The notes under the pieces: generated by a model
Seen by the model: the letters and a program-made list of their open reading frames with translations, nothing else
Told to the model about the DNA's origin: nothing
Database searches by the model: none
Made by a program: the position numbers and the translations under genes
In this document: piece by piece, positions 25,138-37,025 of the stretch
How positions within the stretch are numbered: position 1 is the stretch's first letter
Layout of the letters: the number at the start of each line of letters is the position of its first letter
Assembly: GCA_016748015.1 (NCBI GenBank)
Contig: JAAOMT010000436.1
Location: 878,033 to 942,032, forward strand
Reading direction: 5' to 3'
DNA: 64,000 bases
Source: Geosiphon pyriformis
Lineage: Eukaryota; Glomeromycota; Glomeromycetes; Archaeosporales; Geosiphonaceae

Positions 25138-28100
25138 TTAAAAATCTTCTGATACTTCAACTTGACGATCGCTGTATACGTATACGATGAAATTTCCCGT
25201 GACACCTTGATCCCATGTAGAAAATACCATGATGTAACCTAAAAATATTTCAAAATTTAATTTGTCTGCGAAAAAACTTGAACTAGATGCGTAAAAAAAT
25301 ACCGTCTTTTCGGGGAGGTAAAGCCACTTCTTCGGTACAAACGCCCTGGAATAAATATAAATTGAGAAATCGGAAAAGAACTGAACAAATAAAGAGTATA
25401 GCTACTTGTATATAATCAGTATAGGCTCCGGACGTTGCAACTTCTCTGCCAAGTTTCCTGGTAGGATGCTTTTCAAAAATTTTGATGTTGGTTGTGGGCG
25501 TTGGGGTAATCTCCGGAGTTTGTAATCGTATTCTAATGATAGTAAATATTGTGTGAAGTCATGAATCGAATAATGAAAATCAAAGTAACATCAAATTGAT
25601 GAAAGATTAAAGATTCTCAGCTCACTTCACAATTGTCATCTCTTTTATGGCAAGTCGGAAAGAAGGATTTTGATGGTATTCAGCGAAATTTGGGCATCCC
25701 ATCGCGTTGACTCCATCAATCCTAAAAAAATTTCCAGGCAAAATATAATTATTGGATCTTTGAAGAGTGCCAAATACATGAGCATAATATTTTACCATTT
25801 TCCGGTGACGACTTTTTTGAACATACCCTAAAAATTATTAAGTATTAGATTGTATTCATAATATTAAGTTGCCGAAAATTCAAATAAATACCGCTCCTTC
25901 AGCCGCTATAGGAACAAGGGTAAAATTGACATTTGACGATACCCTCAAAATAAAGTCTCCAATCAAACCGGGCTCATAGGTTGAGGCAACAATTGTGTAA
26001 TCACCCGCTAGATAAACAATCGATAAATCAAGCTTCATCAGCAATAAATTAATAGATCATCTTTATTAACCATACCTCGGATATCATCTATTTCACAATA
26101 ACAAAATCCATGCCGGTAATCACCCGATTGAACCAATACATCGTTGGGGGAGACGCTAATAAAATGAAGAGTGTGACTATCGCCTAGAATATGCCATATA
26201 ACAAACGCTAAAATTGCCCTTATACCCACCTGCCCACCCTTTTACCTCTACTCCAAACTAATTTGACATGAATCGCATATGCTTTCGGCCCTTCTAACAT
26301 GAGCATCAATCGAGCCTTCATGTTAATTGCATGAGAAGCGTTTGCCTGTGATATCGAGAGACAATACTGTGGATTATTCAAATATGTGATATTTGAGGCA
26401 TTGCCACCAGCTGTGAGGCTCGTCCATTGGCTACGAAGCTTTTGAAAGAGATGCAAATATTGAGAATACAAGTACATATTTTTGATAAAATAATTACAGA
26501 AACGGAACAAAGCTCACAGTCTTTTCAATGGGATATTTTTGGGGAACTTGACTAAGTGTAAAAGGCGATAAACAATAACATTTCAATGTGTAATCTAACG
26601 AATTCGTCTTTTGATGTTGAGCCACAACTATAGTGTATTGTGTAGTCCCGGGTGGGGCATTGAAACGAGCCTAAAAATTAATGCATTCAGTTGATATATG
26701 TCACCAGGTCACGAAATCAAAAAGACCAAAAAATGAAGGGATAATATTCACCAAGATGTGAGGACTGTTTACGTAAACACCCTATGATACAAATTGATGT
26801 AAGAAGTTTTACATCTAGCTTTAACTTTTGTCCTTAAATTACAGTAATTCAAAGCATACCTGAACCCAAGGTTTTCCACGATAATAAATTTTTTCTCCTT
26901 GCGTATTATTATAAACATGGAGAGTTATGTAATCTCTATTCTCGGCAATCACGGTGATATGTTTACTCAATAAAATGAATACCACGGATGGCTCTCCTTT
27001 TTCATTTACAATCTCCAGCTTGTACTGAGGATTGTGGACTATGATTTTGGTTTAAGCGAGCTAAATACATATATATGTAAGTGTAGAATCAAGACATCTA
27101 AACTCAATTAAAACCTCCTACCCAAATTAAAATCGTCGTGATCGACATCATTCATAGTAGGCCACGAACTTGGAAAAGAATCGTTAAATTTTGGCAAAAA
27201 GCAAAAATTGAGGTCGTCCAAATTTCAAAAAAATCTTAAAATCATAGAAATCAAAAAAACTCACGCATGCAGCGTATATTTGCAGGGGAACAATTCTGGG
27301 TTCCAATTCATATGTATTGAGTCGAAATACTTGCTTACAGAGCTAAAATCTATCCAGAATATCCCTAGAAGCACAAATGCAAAAATAAGTAACCTCTTTC
27401 AGAGTATATTAATTTACTTAATTCATAAAATAGCTTGCCGTCATCATTTCGAATAGCTTTCTGTCGATCATAATCCAATAATTCCATTAGGTTGGGTGTC
27501 CAAGAAGATTCATCTAAATAACTAAACGATCCTGTCCATCGTTTGTGACTCCAAGGATTTTTTACCTGCATAAAAAATGAAGTTTTAAAGTATGAGATAT
27601 AAGCATATTAAAGTGACACTTGTTCACGAACCTGTAGTAAACAGAACCCATTTACTTCCTTAACGTCTAATATTGAAAACAGGTAAGAGAGTCCGGGACT
27701 CTATGAACACTGAGGCTAAATAAAAGGACAGCATTAAAGAATTCGCTAAATACCTAATACCGCATATGCATGAGTCGGCACTAGACCAACTAAATCTGCT
27801 TCGGCATCAGTCATGGTCCCAGTTGCAATGGTTATCAAAGCATCCCCTAAAAATTTCAAAGTAATTAGTGATTTAAATAAATAATGGAGCCCTATAAATC
27901 AAAATATTGCAATACCATAGGTTTGGCCATCCAGAATTCTTTTCCAAGTACTTTGAGGATTGAAATTGGAGCTGAAATGCCAAAAAGATGAGAAAATATA
28001 TGTCATAAAATCAAAATCAAACGAATACATACTCTCTTATAAAGATATGTTCTGGAATCCAACCTGTCAAGGCACTGAAATTTTATTTTTAAGGAGGGTA

Positions 28101-30400
28101 AATTTTGAAAAAGAAAGCATAGTTTATGATAATTAAGAGAATTCCACTCACTGCAAATCAATGCCTGAATTGCTTTCATAACATTGAGCATAGTCATTAG
28201 AGACAAATTAGAGCCACTTTGAAGATAAAACTAACTGTAGTTTTAATTTTTTATACTTACGACCCCGGGAAATCATAGCCTCCCATCAACTTCATGTACT
28301 ATTAAATAAAAGGATAAATAATTAAATAACTGAAAAAATTCGTTTATATAAAAATTAAAATTAAATAATTACCGCCTTTTCAATTATACTGGCCCAAAGT
28401 TCATCCTTATTTGTCGAAAATGTGCACATCAAAGTACCTGTCCGGGAAACAGGAAGCAAATCATCGACAACTTTTATATAGTTTAGAAAAAGTAAAGCCG
28501 AGGTTGATTGATGGAGTTCGACGTGGGACAAAATTCTCATTTGATGCATAATTACTCACCAACCTATAAAAATGGATGCATCAGCGTTGAGAAAAATAAT
28601 AATCAAAAAATCTTTGGACCTTGAAATCTATAAAAGAATAGAAACCTACAGACATACTTTTCTTGGAATTCCATTACAAGTTAGTTTAATCATATACTTT
28701 CCGCTTGGATTATACATGGGTTGGCCTAGTTTGTTTTGCGGATATATACATCTGGTAATTAACTAGTTTGTAAAATGAGAAAGAAAGTTTAGAACAAAAA
28801 TGATAATGGAGATATTGCAACAATATTTTAAAATTTAAGATTGCCTGTTTTCGAAATTTTCTTTCGTAAGACGCGGAAACGCACAAAGATGCAACAAAAG
28901 AACAATCGGTGACAATATCCTTTAAAGTTTAAAATGATTCATGAGAATATTGACCTTTAGCTATGATAAATTATAATTCTTGCAATCGAACCCCAACCTG
29001 AATAATACTTGAACTAGAAATCATGGCGATCATCTTTGGATTTCTCATTATTTGCGAAGGGCGCCTCCAGGCACCGAAATTTTCCTTTTGCTTATCTGAT
29101 AAATTCACACTCCCGTCAGGATCACTACAGGAACTGTATTAGTGAGAAAAGCGCAAAAAAATGTATTAAGAACAATTCAATTACCCACGTGAAGGGTTGA
29201 TCGTAGGTAAACTGCTCATTCAAATCAATCTCGAGCCATGGCAAATAAATTTTGCCATTTACATGAGAGGTTTTGAAAATCACATCTCTTTCTGCCGTAG
29301 TCAGTTTAGCGTCTGGTGTGGAAGAATTCGAGCGAGGAACTTCTTCATTAGGAGATCGAACATCTTTAATGAAGATTAAATGAGTCGTTTAATGAACAAT
29401 ATAAAATGAAGCCCAATCAAAGAATTGCCAATTTTGATCTTCAAAAATCTCATACTTAATAGAGACATTGATTTGGTAGGTAATCCTTTCAAATTCTCGG
29501 CTCTGTCAAGCAATCCAGATACTTTTGCTTTTAACTTTACCCTTAGAGCTTCATCTCGCGTTTCTGGCACAGGAAAAAAGATACCAATTCCAAGTCAGTT
29601 GAAATTTTCTCTAAAAAAGCTCAAATTCAAAATCTCATAATTTCCCTATTTAATGAATGAAGATTTTGAAAAATATCAACCTTTGATTGCTTTGAGATAA
29701 ACGTCAACAGCATCAGTATAAAGGTTCAAGGCTTCTTGATCATTTTTTTGCGTGTCCTGAATTAAAGCTTGATCTAATATTGTCTACTTTTGGGAGAAAA
29801 CATAGAGCACACACTAAATCAAACCGTTTCGTTTTATAAAACGGAAAGATTAAAAAGGAGCAGGTAATGCTACGAAACCTGGGCCTTTTTCATCAGATTC
29901 TCCAATTGAGAGGTTTCTTTCCCTTGTGTCCCGCTCTGATTAACAGATAGAAGGTTCAATTCTACGACACGTTGTTTATATTCCTGACATTTCCTCATAG
30001 CCATATTTTTCTTTCTTTGATCATTCTCAACTTCAAACAATTTGTAATAAAGGTTTGAATCATAAATCAGATTAGATTTCAAAGTTGAGTTTTATTACAA
30101 GGCAAACTGACAAAACATACGGTTTATTATCCGCTCAAATAACTATTCAAATAGAGCATGGAAAGCGAACCATGTAAAATGTTATCGAAAAAAGAAAGCT
30201 AGTGAATAAAGGCGCGATGAGATCCACTACGAAAGGACCATTCTTATGAATAGAAAAACAACCTCAATAACCTCTAAGTAACAACTTTTGGCTAGAAGAA
30301 AGTTTTCTTTTTGATCTTCTTTCACCGCCTGAGTGGCTACATGAAGAGCATGTTCACTTAAACTCGTGAGGATTTCGTTGCTCGGCCTGATGTCAGCCAT
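25138..30400 (-). CDS. palB: Calpain-7/PalB (Rim13) cysteine protease with MIT domains, multi-exon
   Basis: Start ATG at 30398-30400 ([18 protein letters not shown]) opens a first MIT domain; a second ([16 protein letters not shown]) is near 29700. The protease core has the catalytic Cys in [10 protein letters not shown] (about 28900), VDDLLPVS and [22 protein letters not shown], the catalytic His in PTHAYAVL (about 27770) and the Asn in KNPWSHKRW (about 27555). Two C2-like calpain domain III modules fill 27060-25138, with [11 protein letters not shown] in the first; it ends [10 protein letters not shown]. In fungi PalB/Rim13 cleaves PacC/Rim101 in alkaline-pH signalling, docked on ESCRT-III by its MIT domains. 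About twenty short introns; the catalytic triad looks intact. Exact splice sites were not all resolved. Confidence 0.93.
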
Positions 30401-30520
30401 GGGAATTCATCAAAGAAGATAACCTCAAAAAGTGAGAAAACTCTTCGGAGAGTCTTAGCCTCAAAGAGAACATCCTGCAGTGTGACTTTAGCCAATAGTT
30501 TTCCCAGATTGTTTTAAAAA

Positions 30521-30559
<39 letters not shown>

Positions 30560-30718
30560 GATAACAATTTATATTTTTATTTATAAATAAAATAATACAT
30601 AAAAAACTTGATAATTTAAATCTTTTAAAAAAGTAGAGGTTACACGATCTGAGATCTAATTTTTTTACGGCGTGACTTGTTCAAAAGATGCCGCATTTTT
30701 ACGCTATTTTCTTCCCTA
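30401..30718. promoter_or_regulatory. Shared divergent promoter region of calpain and RIX1
   Basis: Only about 318 bp separate the start codons of the minus-strand calpain and the plus-strand RIX1. The gap contains a (TTA)n microsatellite and an AT-rich stretch. Bidirectional control is inferred from the spacing alone. No specific factor site was recognised. Confidence 0.5.
30521..30559 (+). repeat. (ATT)n microsatellite, 13 units
   Basis: A perfect run of ATT trinucleotides lies in the divergent promoter between calpain and RIX1. It is likely to vary in length between isolates. Confidence 0.95.
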
Positions 30719-33700
30719 ATGGCTTACCCTCAATTATTTGATAATTCAAGAATTCTCCATTCTATTCTTTTTAATTATCTTTCGAATGATAACTCAGTTG
30801 AAAATTATATTCCATTTATATTGGAATCCATGATTTACCACCAACTTTTAATACCACAAAAACTTCAAGAAACAGAAGTTGAATCGAATAAAAGTCAGAA
30901 AGCACTTTTGCATAAATGGTGCACTCGTGTCAATTCTTTACTTTCCTCAAAAGTTAGCGGTGCCCGATGGGCCGGAGTATCTTTTGTAAAATTATCAATA
31001 GAACAGTCCGAAGCTCTATATGTTGAAAATCTCAGTAGTTGGAGCTTAGCACTTTTGAACATACTTACGGTCTGTTATTTTAAATTGATTGCATTTATTA
31101 TGGAATTTCACCGAGTTCTTGGAGATAAATCATGTAACTTATCTATTCCAGCGACCTGAACCTATACCAACTTTAGAAGTCACTATAGCAACTTTATCAG
31201 AGCTCTTCGCCAGGACTATTAACAGGCCTGAATTACAACGGGAACTCACCTCGCAATTCTTGCCACGTTTCAATGCATGCCTTTTGGATCTTTCAGAAAA
31301 TAAAGAATTATTGGTAAATCTTTAGTTGTGAATCTATAAACCTTACCTTGTTATTTCGCTCTCTCAATCTTAACATTTTCTCCAAAAGCCATCCATATTT
31401 CAAGCATTATCGCGATCTGTATCCCTCTTTCCTTCTATATTTCGTCCTTTTGTTGAAAATGCACAAAACTTGTGTCTTCTTATTGTCAACGGCTCTCTTG
31501 GATCTGATACAACGGTGGTAAAAGAGGCAGCGAACTGTTTAGCAAAAATATCTCGGGCTGGTGGTAAATCTAGTCCATCAGAACAATGGCGCTCCAATTT
31601 AATCAAATTAATGGGATCTATGCACCAGGTTCTGGATAAATTGTTCGACTCTGTGGATGAAGGTTTGTGTTTTTTCAATTCTTAAATTTTAGATCAAGGG
31701 ATAAGCTTTCTAAAATTATCTATAAAGAATCTCAATACGCCAAAAAGCAATCCTCCTTTGAGTTACCTCCCGTTTCGGAAGATTATATCCTGGCTTTTCC
31801 TGTTTTTTTTGAGCGCTTCAAAACACTTTCTGAATGCATGGTTTCCATGCTAAGGTAACTATTACGATCTCCTCATCTGATAACTATGGTTATATGTTTT
31901 GTGGTTCAATAAATTTCCCAAAAAATTCATATAGTTCTCCAAGTCCACACTGTGTTCAAATTCCAGTCAACAAGATCATCAATCTTTTATGCAGAGTATT
32001 TAATATCTGCGAAGGAACCATCTTAAGTTTTTATATAATTTCTCTGATTTATATCCATTTTAGTATCAAAGTTTTCCTAAAATCAATCTTTATGAATTTT
32101 ATAACAACAGTTAGGAGAGCATAAAGAAAAGAACGAATTTTTTACCCTCATGATTGGTGTTCCAACACTTCATTTAGCTGCCATTGAAATACTTGCAAGT
32201 CTTATTTTAAGGTACGATAGTCATATGTGTTTTTTTTATTAGAGTACAAAATGGCATGTTACTCATAACCTCATCCTTGTATATTTAAAGTGTAGGAGAC
32301 CATCTTTTACATTCCATGCGGTTAATAAATGAGATCATAATGAAGCTTCTCAATCAGTATAGGAAACAGCCGTATGTTTTTGTTCTTACTTTCTGGAAGA
32401 AATTCTCGTTCAACTCTGATTTCTAACTTTAGATCAAATATTATCAGATTAGTTCGCACCTCCATTTATTATTTAGCCAAGCTATGTATCCAAAAATATG
32501 GGATTGGTTTTCTGCAACTTGCTTCATCTCCATTGATATATCACATTACCGAAGATCTCATTGTTGTTAAGAGGACCCCCACGAATATAACAGAAGGATT
32601 GAGCCCAATTTCTGGCAAGGTACTCACTCACTTGAATAGTCTTGAAGCATCTGATAAATATTTTATCACTAATTCGGCTATATAATCAAGTAGAAAGCCG
32701 GGAAAAAGAAAAAAACCCAAATCACAAATTCTGATAATTTTATTGGTACAAGAACCGTTATCGAGCAAGCTAGTAGTAACGTGCAGTTTGCTGCACTCGA
32801 AAGTAAATATTATTTCATAAGAAATATTTAATATCTCATAAATATCATCATTACTGACTTTAAGGTTTCCTTTTGATACTAGCACTCAATTGCTTGTTGC
32901 CAATATATGGAGAATCTTTATCAGCCTCTTCACGTGCTACTATCGATAAATTGCTCCTAACCCGCATTTTGGATTCCACTCTGATTTCACATACGGAATC
33001 TAATGATAATGAACATTCTATTCAATTGAAGTTGCATGAATGCTTGCTAGCCTCTGCTGTGGCCGCTTCAGAATATCAACCCAGCATTATTACCCACGCG
33101 CTTCGTGTCTTTACAGCAGGCCTCAATTCGCATTCTTATCAGGTTAATCTTCAATTTATTAAGAGACTCTTCTTATTATCAAATTTCTCATTACTGTAAT
33201 GTCCTTATTGCTTCTCTATTTTAGATACAATTATTTTGCTCGCAAGCATTGACAATATGTGATTTAATATATCATCCCAGATTGCCATCAATCGCTCGTT
33301 TTGAATCCACTTCTACTACCGCTCCGCCAATATCTTTGGGTTATAAACAATCTACTTTGGTAAATCCTGCTCAAGAAGATAGAAAAGAGGAGGAAGAAGA
33401 GGAAGAAAAGCGAGAGACAAAAATGGAAAATCATTATGGAAAAACAGTGGAGATAAATATCTATAGAGATCAAGACGTCCAACAGAGTGAACCTAGCCTG
33501 GATAATCGAAGCATAATTCAAGAGTCATGTAATATCGCTGAAAAAGATGGGGTAAATATTTTCGGCAGATAAAACCTTAGGATTTTTAATCAATTATTCA
33601 TGAATATTTTAATTGTATCCTTTTTATAATCCCTTCCAAGGCTTCTGTATCGGATAAAGAAGTTACATTTGTTGCAGATACCTCTTCGTCGCTTCAGCAG

Positions 33701-33823
33701 TCTCCGTCAACATCCAGATTATACTCGGAGAGGATATCAGATGTAGAAGATGATTTTGAGATCCCCGAGATTGTTGATGAAGGACCGGATTCTGAATTTG
33801 AAGACGATTTGATGGATGAATAA
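30719..33823 (+). CDS. RIX1: RIX1/PELP1-type pre-rRNA processing protein, multi-exon
   Basis: The start MAYPQLFDNSRILHSIL is at 30719. Clear exons are 30719-31069, 31152-31313 (RPEPIPTLEVTIATLSELF), 31389-31666 (ending SMHQVLDKLFDSVDEGL), 31693 to about 31840, and further ones to the stop at 33821-33823. Helical repeats with RWAG-type wording (SGARWAGVSFVKLSI), SQALTICDLIYHPRLP and a very acidic C-terminus (EIPEIVDEGPDSEFEDD) fit RIX1 of fungi and PELP1 of animals. RIX1 works with Ipi1 and Ipi3 on pre-60S particles, in ITS2 processing and Rea1 recruitment in the nucleus. A Glu-rich run near 33390 follows the conserved HPRLP region. Splice sites in 31840-32700 are uncertain. Confidence 0.87.
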
Positions 33824-35934
33824 ATACTCTCAAATTCCAGATTTCATTAATAACACCATGGCTACTATACATTCTTCAGAGATCTTATTATCTACCTTTC
33901 GCACGGCGTCTATTTCTGTCCTGGTTCTTTGATTCAAGGGATAATTCTTTGGCTTATATAAAAGGATCAGTAATTTTTGGTAAGTTTTTGGCATTTTATT
34001 TCCCCATCTAACACCAAAGTCATTTTGGCGCTTGAAATAAGTATAAAATCCTGGATGCGGGGGCCAATCAAAAATATGACTGAAAAGTTTCAAGACTTCA
34101 TTTGCGGTAAAATTTCCCCATTGAAAATAGTTACCGAGAATTTTGTTTATTTGATCATTATTATAAGTTGCAGTGTATTTTGTTTTTTTAAACGTTTTAT
34201 CGAGTTTTACTGAAAATTCTATTCTACTTTAAAATGCAATTCCAGTTTTTTGTCCAAAAATTAATTAAATTAATTAATAAAACAAATAATTCAATATTTT
34301 ATGCTTGGTTTTTTAATTAAAACATAAATGTTATTAAGTATTTCATTAATATTTTTCCTACGATTGAAGTCACGTGTTATGTATTGCATGTAACATATAA
34401 TGTAAAATTTATGTTTTTGTATATTTTTTTCATATTAACTTTTTATGATCATTATTAAAGTTTTTTTAATATAAAAACCAAAAGTTTTATATAAATAAAA
34501 TAAAAAACATATTGTTCAAAAGCATATTTTTCAATAAATAAGCTTTTACAAGTAATAATTAAATTTAAAAGTTAAAATATGTTTAATTATAAAATATTAA
34601 CAATTTTTAAGTAGTTAATTAATAAATAAATAAAAATAAACTTTATTTTTTTAATATTTTTAAATATATTACATATTAATTATTATAATATTTATTTTAA
34701 TTAATTATTAAGCTTTGTTTTATGTTATAATTTAAAATATTAGACTAAATTTTAAAAAATAAAACTAATTAACAATTGTTGATTAAAATATAATAACAAA
34801 TTTAAGAAACATAAAAGATAAAGATTAACAGTTTATTTTTATTTTGTAATTAAGTACAAATCAGTTGTATTGATAATAATATTATAAAATTCTTAAACAA
34901 TCAAGTGTTAAAGAAATAATATTAGTAATACTAACAAAAAAAATGAAACTTAAATGGTTTTAAACAACAAAAAACTTGTTAACATGTTTTGTAGTTTAGA
35001 TAAAAAATTTATTGTTTTTAATTTGGTATTTTTTTTAAAAAAGACTGATTTTTAAAAAGTATTTTTTTATTCCTAATTTTGGTCATATTTTTGAACGATT
35101 CTTTTCAAATTTTAAAGGAATAAACACATAAAAATTAAGGTTCTTGGTAAAGAGGTATTTCATTAGCCGAAACTCTAATTTTACATATCTCAAATTCTGA
35201 ACAGGAACAATAGATTGAAAAAAATCTATAAAATATAACATCAAAAAATCAAATGGTTGAAATAACAAATAAGAATTCTAAAAAATATTATTTTCTTAAT
35301 AATTAAAGAGGTTTTAAACCCATGTACAGTGCTTATTTGAAATTTATGAGAATTTTAACGAAATTAATTGGAGCCCCCCAATTTACAAACTTTTTAAAAA
35401 AAAAAATCAAGCTTCTCGAGATGTTGAAAATTTTTTATTTTAATAATACATGCATTTTTGAATTAAGAAATTTCTTTTATTTTTTTTTTTTAAATAAATT
35501 TTTAGTTTTAACAGCAATTTTAAAATTTTTTTGCTCAATTTTTAGAAAACTTTGTTAAAATAACGCTTTAATAGTACGATTATTTGGAAAAAAAGCATGT
35601 TCAAACAGATGAAAAAAATTCTAGAAAAAGATCATGTGTAGCCAAAGAGATCTTTAATTAAGAAAAAGAAAGGACTGTTTGATTCGGTTCGAAATTTTAC
35701 TAATTTTCTTTAAATTCACCATTGGTTTATTAATATTATATTTCTACTTATTGAGGTTTCCATCAGAAATTTGGGATCAGGATAGTTTTGGAATTAAAAG
35801 ACAATTCTTTAAAATAGTTTTATTAAATGTTGAATATAATAGGCTGAAGCTAAATTCTTTCACTTAATCACTGCTTTATTGTATGGGCGAGAAGGGAATT
35901 AGAAAATTAGAAATTAACTTATTGGAAATGATGC

Positions 35935-36041
35935 AAAGACAAAACAAAACAAAACAAAGACAAAACAAAACGAAACAAAGACAAAACAAAACAAAACAAA
36001 ACAAAACAAAGACAAAACAAAACAAAACAAAACAAAACAAG
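35935..36041 (+). repeat. ACAAA/ACAAAG low-complexity tract
   Basis: Units of acaaa and acaaag repeat about twenty times. An ORF across it codes only QNKTKQR-type repeats and is not a gene. Confidence 0.93.
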
Positions 36042-36239
36042 ACGAGAATAAAAAAAAATATAATATATTTAATACTATTTCAGCCTGTTTCTTTGGACCT
36101 GATTGATTGAAACTGTTGGTATTTTTAAGATATAACATAATTAGTAAAGAAAAATGCTTTGAATTAAAAGTACTTAAACAATAAAAACTTTTTGTGTCAA
36201 AATAATCTAATTTATAACGATAAAAATAAAAATTACACA

Positions 36240-36268
<29 letters not shown>
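36240..36268 (+). repeat. (AAT)n microsatellite
   Basis: A run of about nine AAT units in the AT-rich spacer. Confidence 0.9.
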
Positions 36269-36271
<3 letters not shown>

Positions 36272-36464
36272 GAAGATTTTTAAAAAATCAAAATATTAAA
36301 ATTTTTTGCATCATTTAATTATTAATACGAAAAAAAAAACTTGATATATTTTTTATTGTTATTTAATTAAATTTGCAAAAATTACAAAAATTAAATCTTT
36401 ATCAAAATTATAAAAATTGATGCATAAATTAGTGACGTGACGTAACTATTACCTTCCAAAACTC

Positions 36465-37025
36465 CCTTTTTATAGAGTTTGTTGAAATCAGCAGTAGCTT
36501 CTTTTGAGACAAGGTTGTCCTAGTCATCTCATTCGCAGTCCTAATAATCCAAGTTGGTATAAACTGAAAAAGGAGTTCGTCTTATTTCGCCCTCCCTTCT
36601 TCCCGCTTCTCGACCTTTTTATAGAGCTTGTTGAAATCAGCCGTAGCTTCTTTTGAGACAAGGTTGTCCTAGTCATCTCATTCGCAGTCCTAATAATCCA
36701 AGTTGGTATAAACTGAAAAAGGAGTTCGTCTTATTTCGCCCTCCCTTCTTCCCGCTTCTCGACCTTTTTATAGAGCTTGTTGAAATCAGCCGTAGCTTCT
36801 TTTGAGACAAGGTTGTCCTAGTCATCTCATTCGCAGTCCTAATAATCCAAGTTGGTATAAACTGAAAAAGGAGTTCGTCTTATTTCGCCCTCCCTTCTTC
36901 CCGCTTCTCGACCTTTTTATAGAGCTTGTTGAAATCAGCCGTAGCTTCTTTTGAGACAAGGTTGTCCTAGTCATCTCATTCGCAGTCCTAATAATCCAAG
37001 TCGGTATAAACTGAAAAAGGAGTTC
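36465..37025 (+). repeat. Tandem array of a ~149-bp unit, about 3.8 copies
   Basis: Units start at 36465, 36613, 36763 and 36912 (CCTTTTTATAGAG). The inner three are almost identical; the first differs at several bases (for example tagagtttg against tagagcttg), and the last is cut after ggagttcgg. The unit is much richer in G+C than its surroundings. On the minus strand each unit carries a TATA-like CTATAAAAAGG. No open frame of convincing length runs through it. Confidence 0.93.

Larger units (their letters stand above)
33824..36464. other. AT-rich spacer after RIX1
   Basis: No convincing gene. ORFs here are short and low in complexity. The stretch contains an ACAAA-rich tract (35935-36041) and an (AAT)n run (36240-36268). 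A 3' UTR of RIX1 probably occupies its first part. Confidence 0.6.

Noticed and set aside
28975-29000. GGTTCGATT-like tRNA motif on the minus strand
   Set aside because: It falls in the calpain gene, next to the exon encoding MIAMISSSS, and no tRNA fold is seen.
35883-36110. 75-codon ORF on + and 108-codon ORF on -
   Set aside because: Both are products of the ACAAA low-complexity tract.
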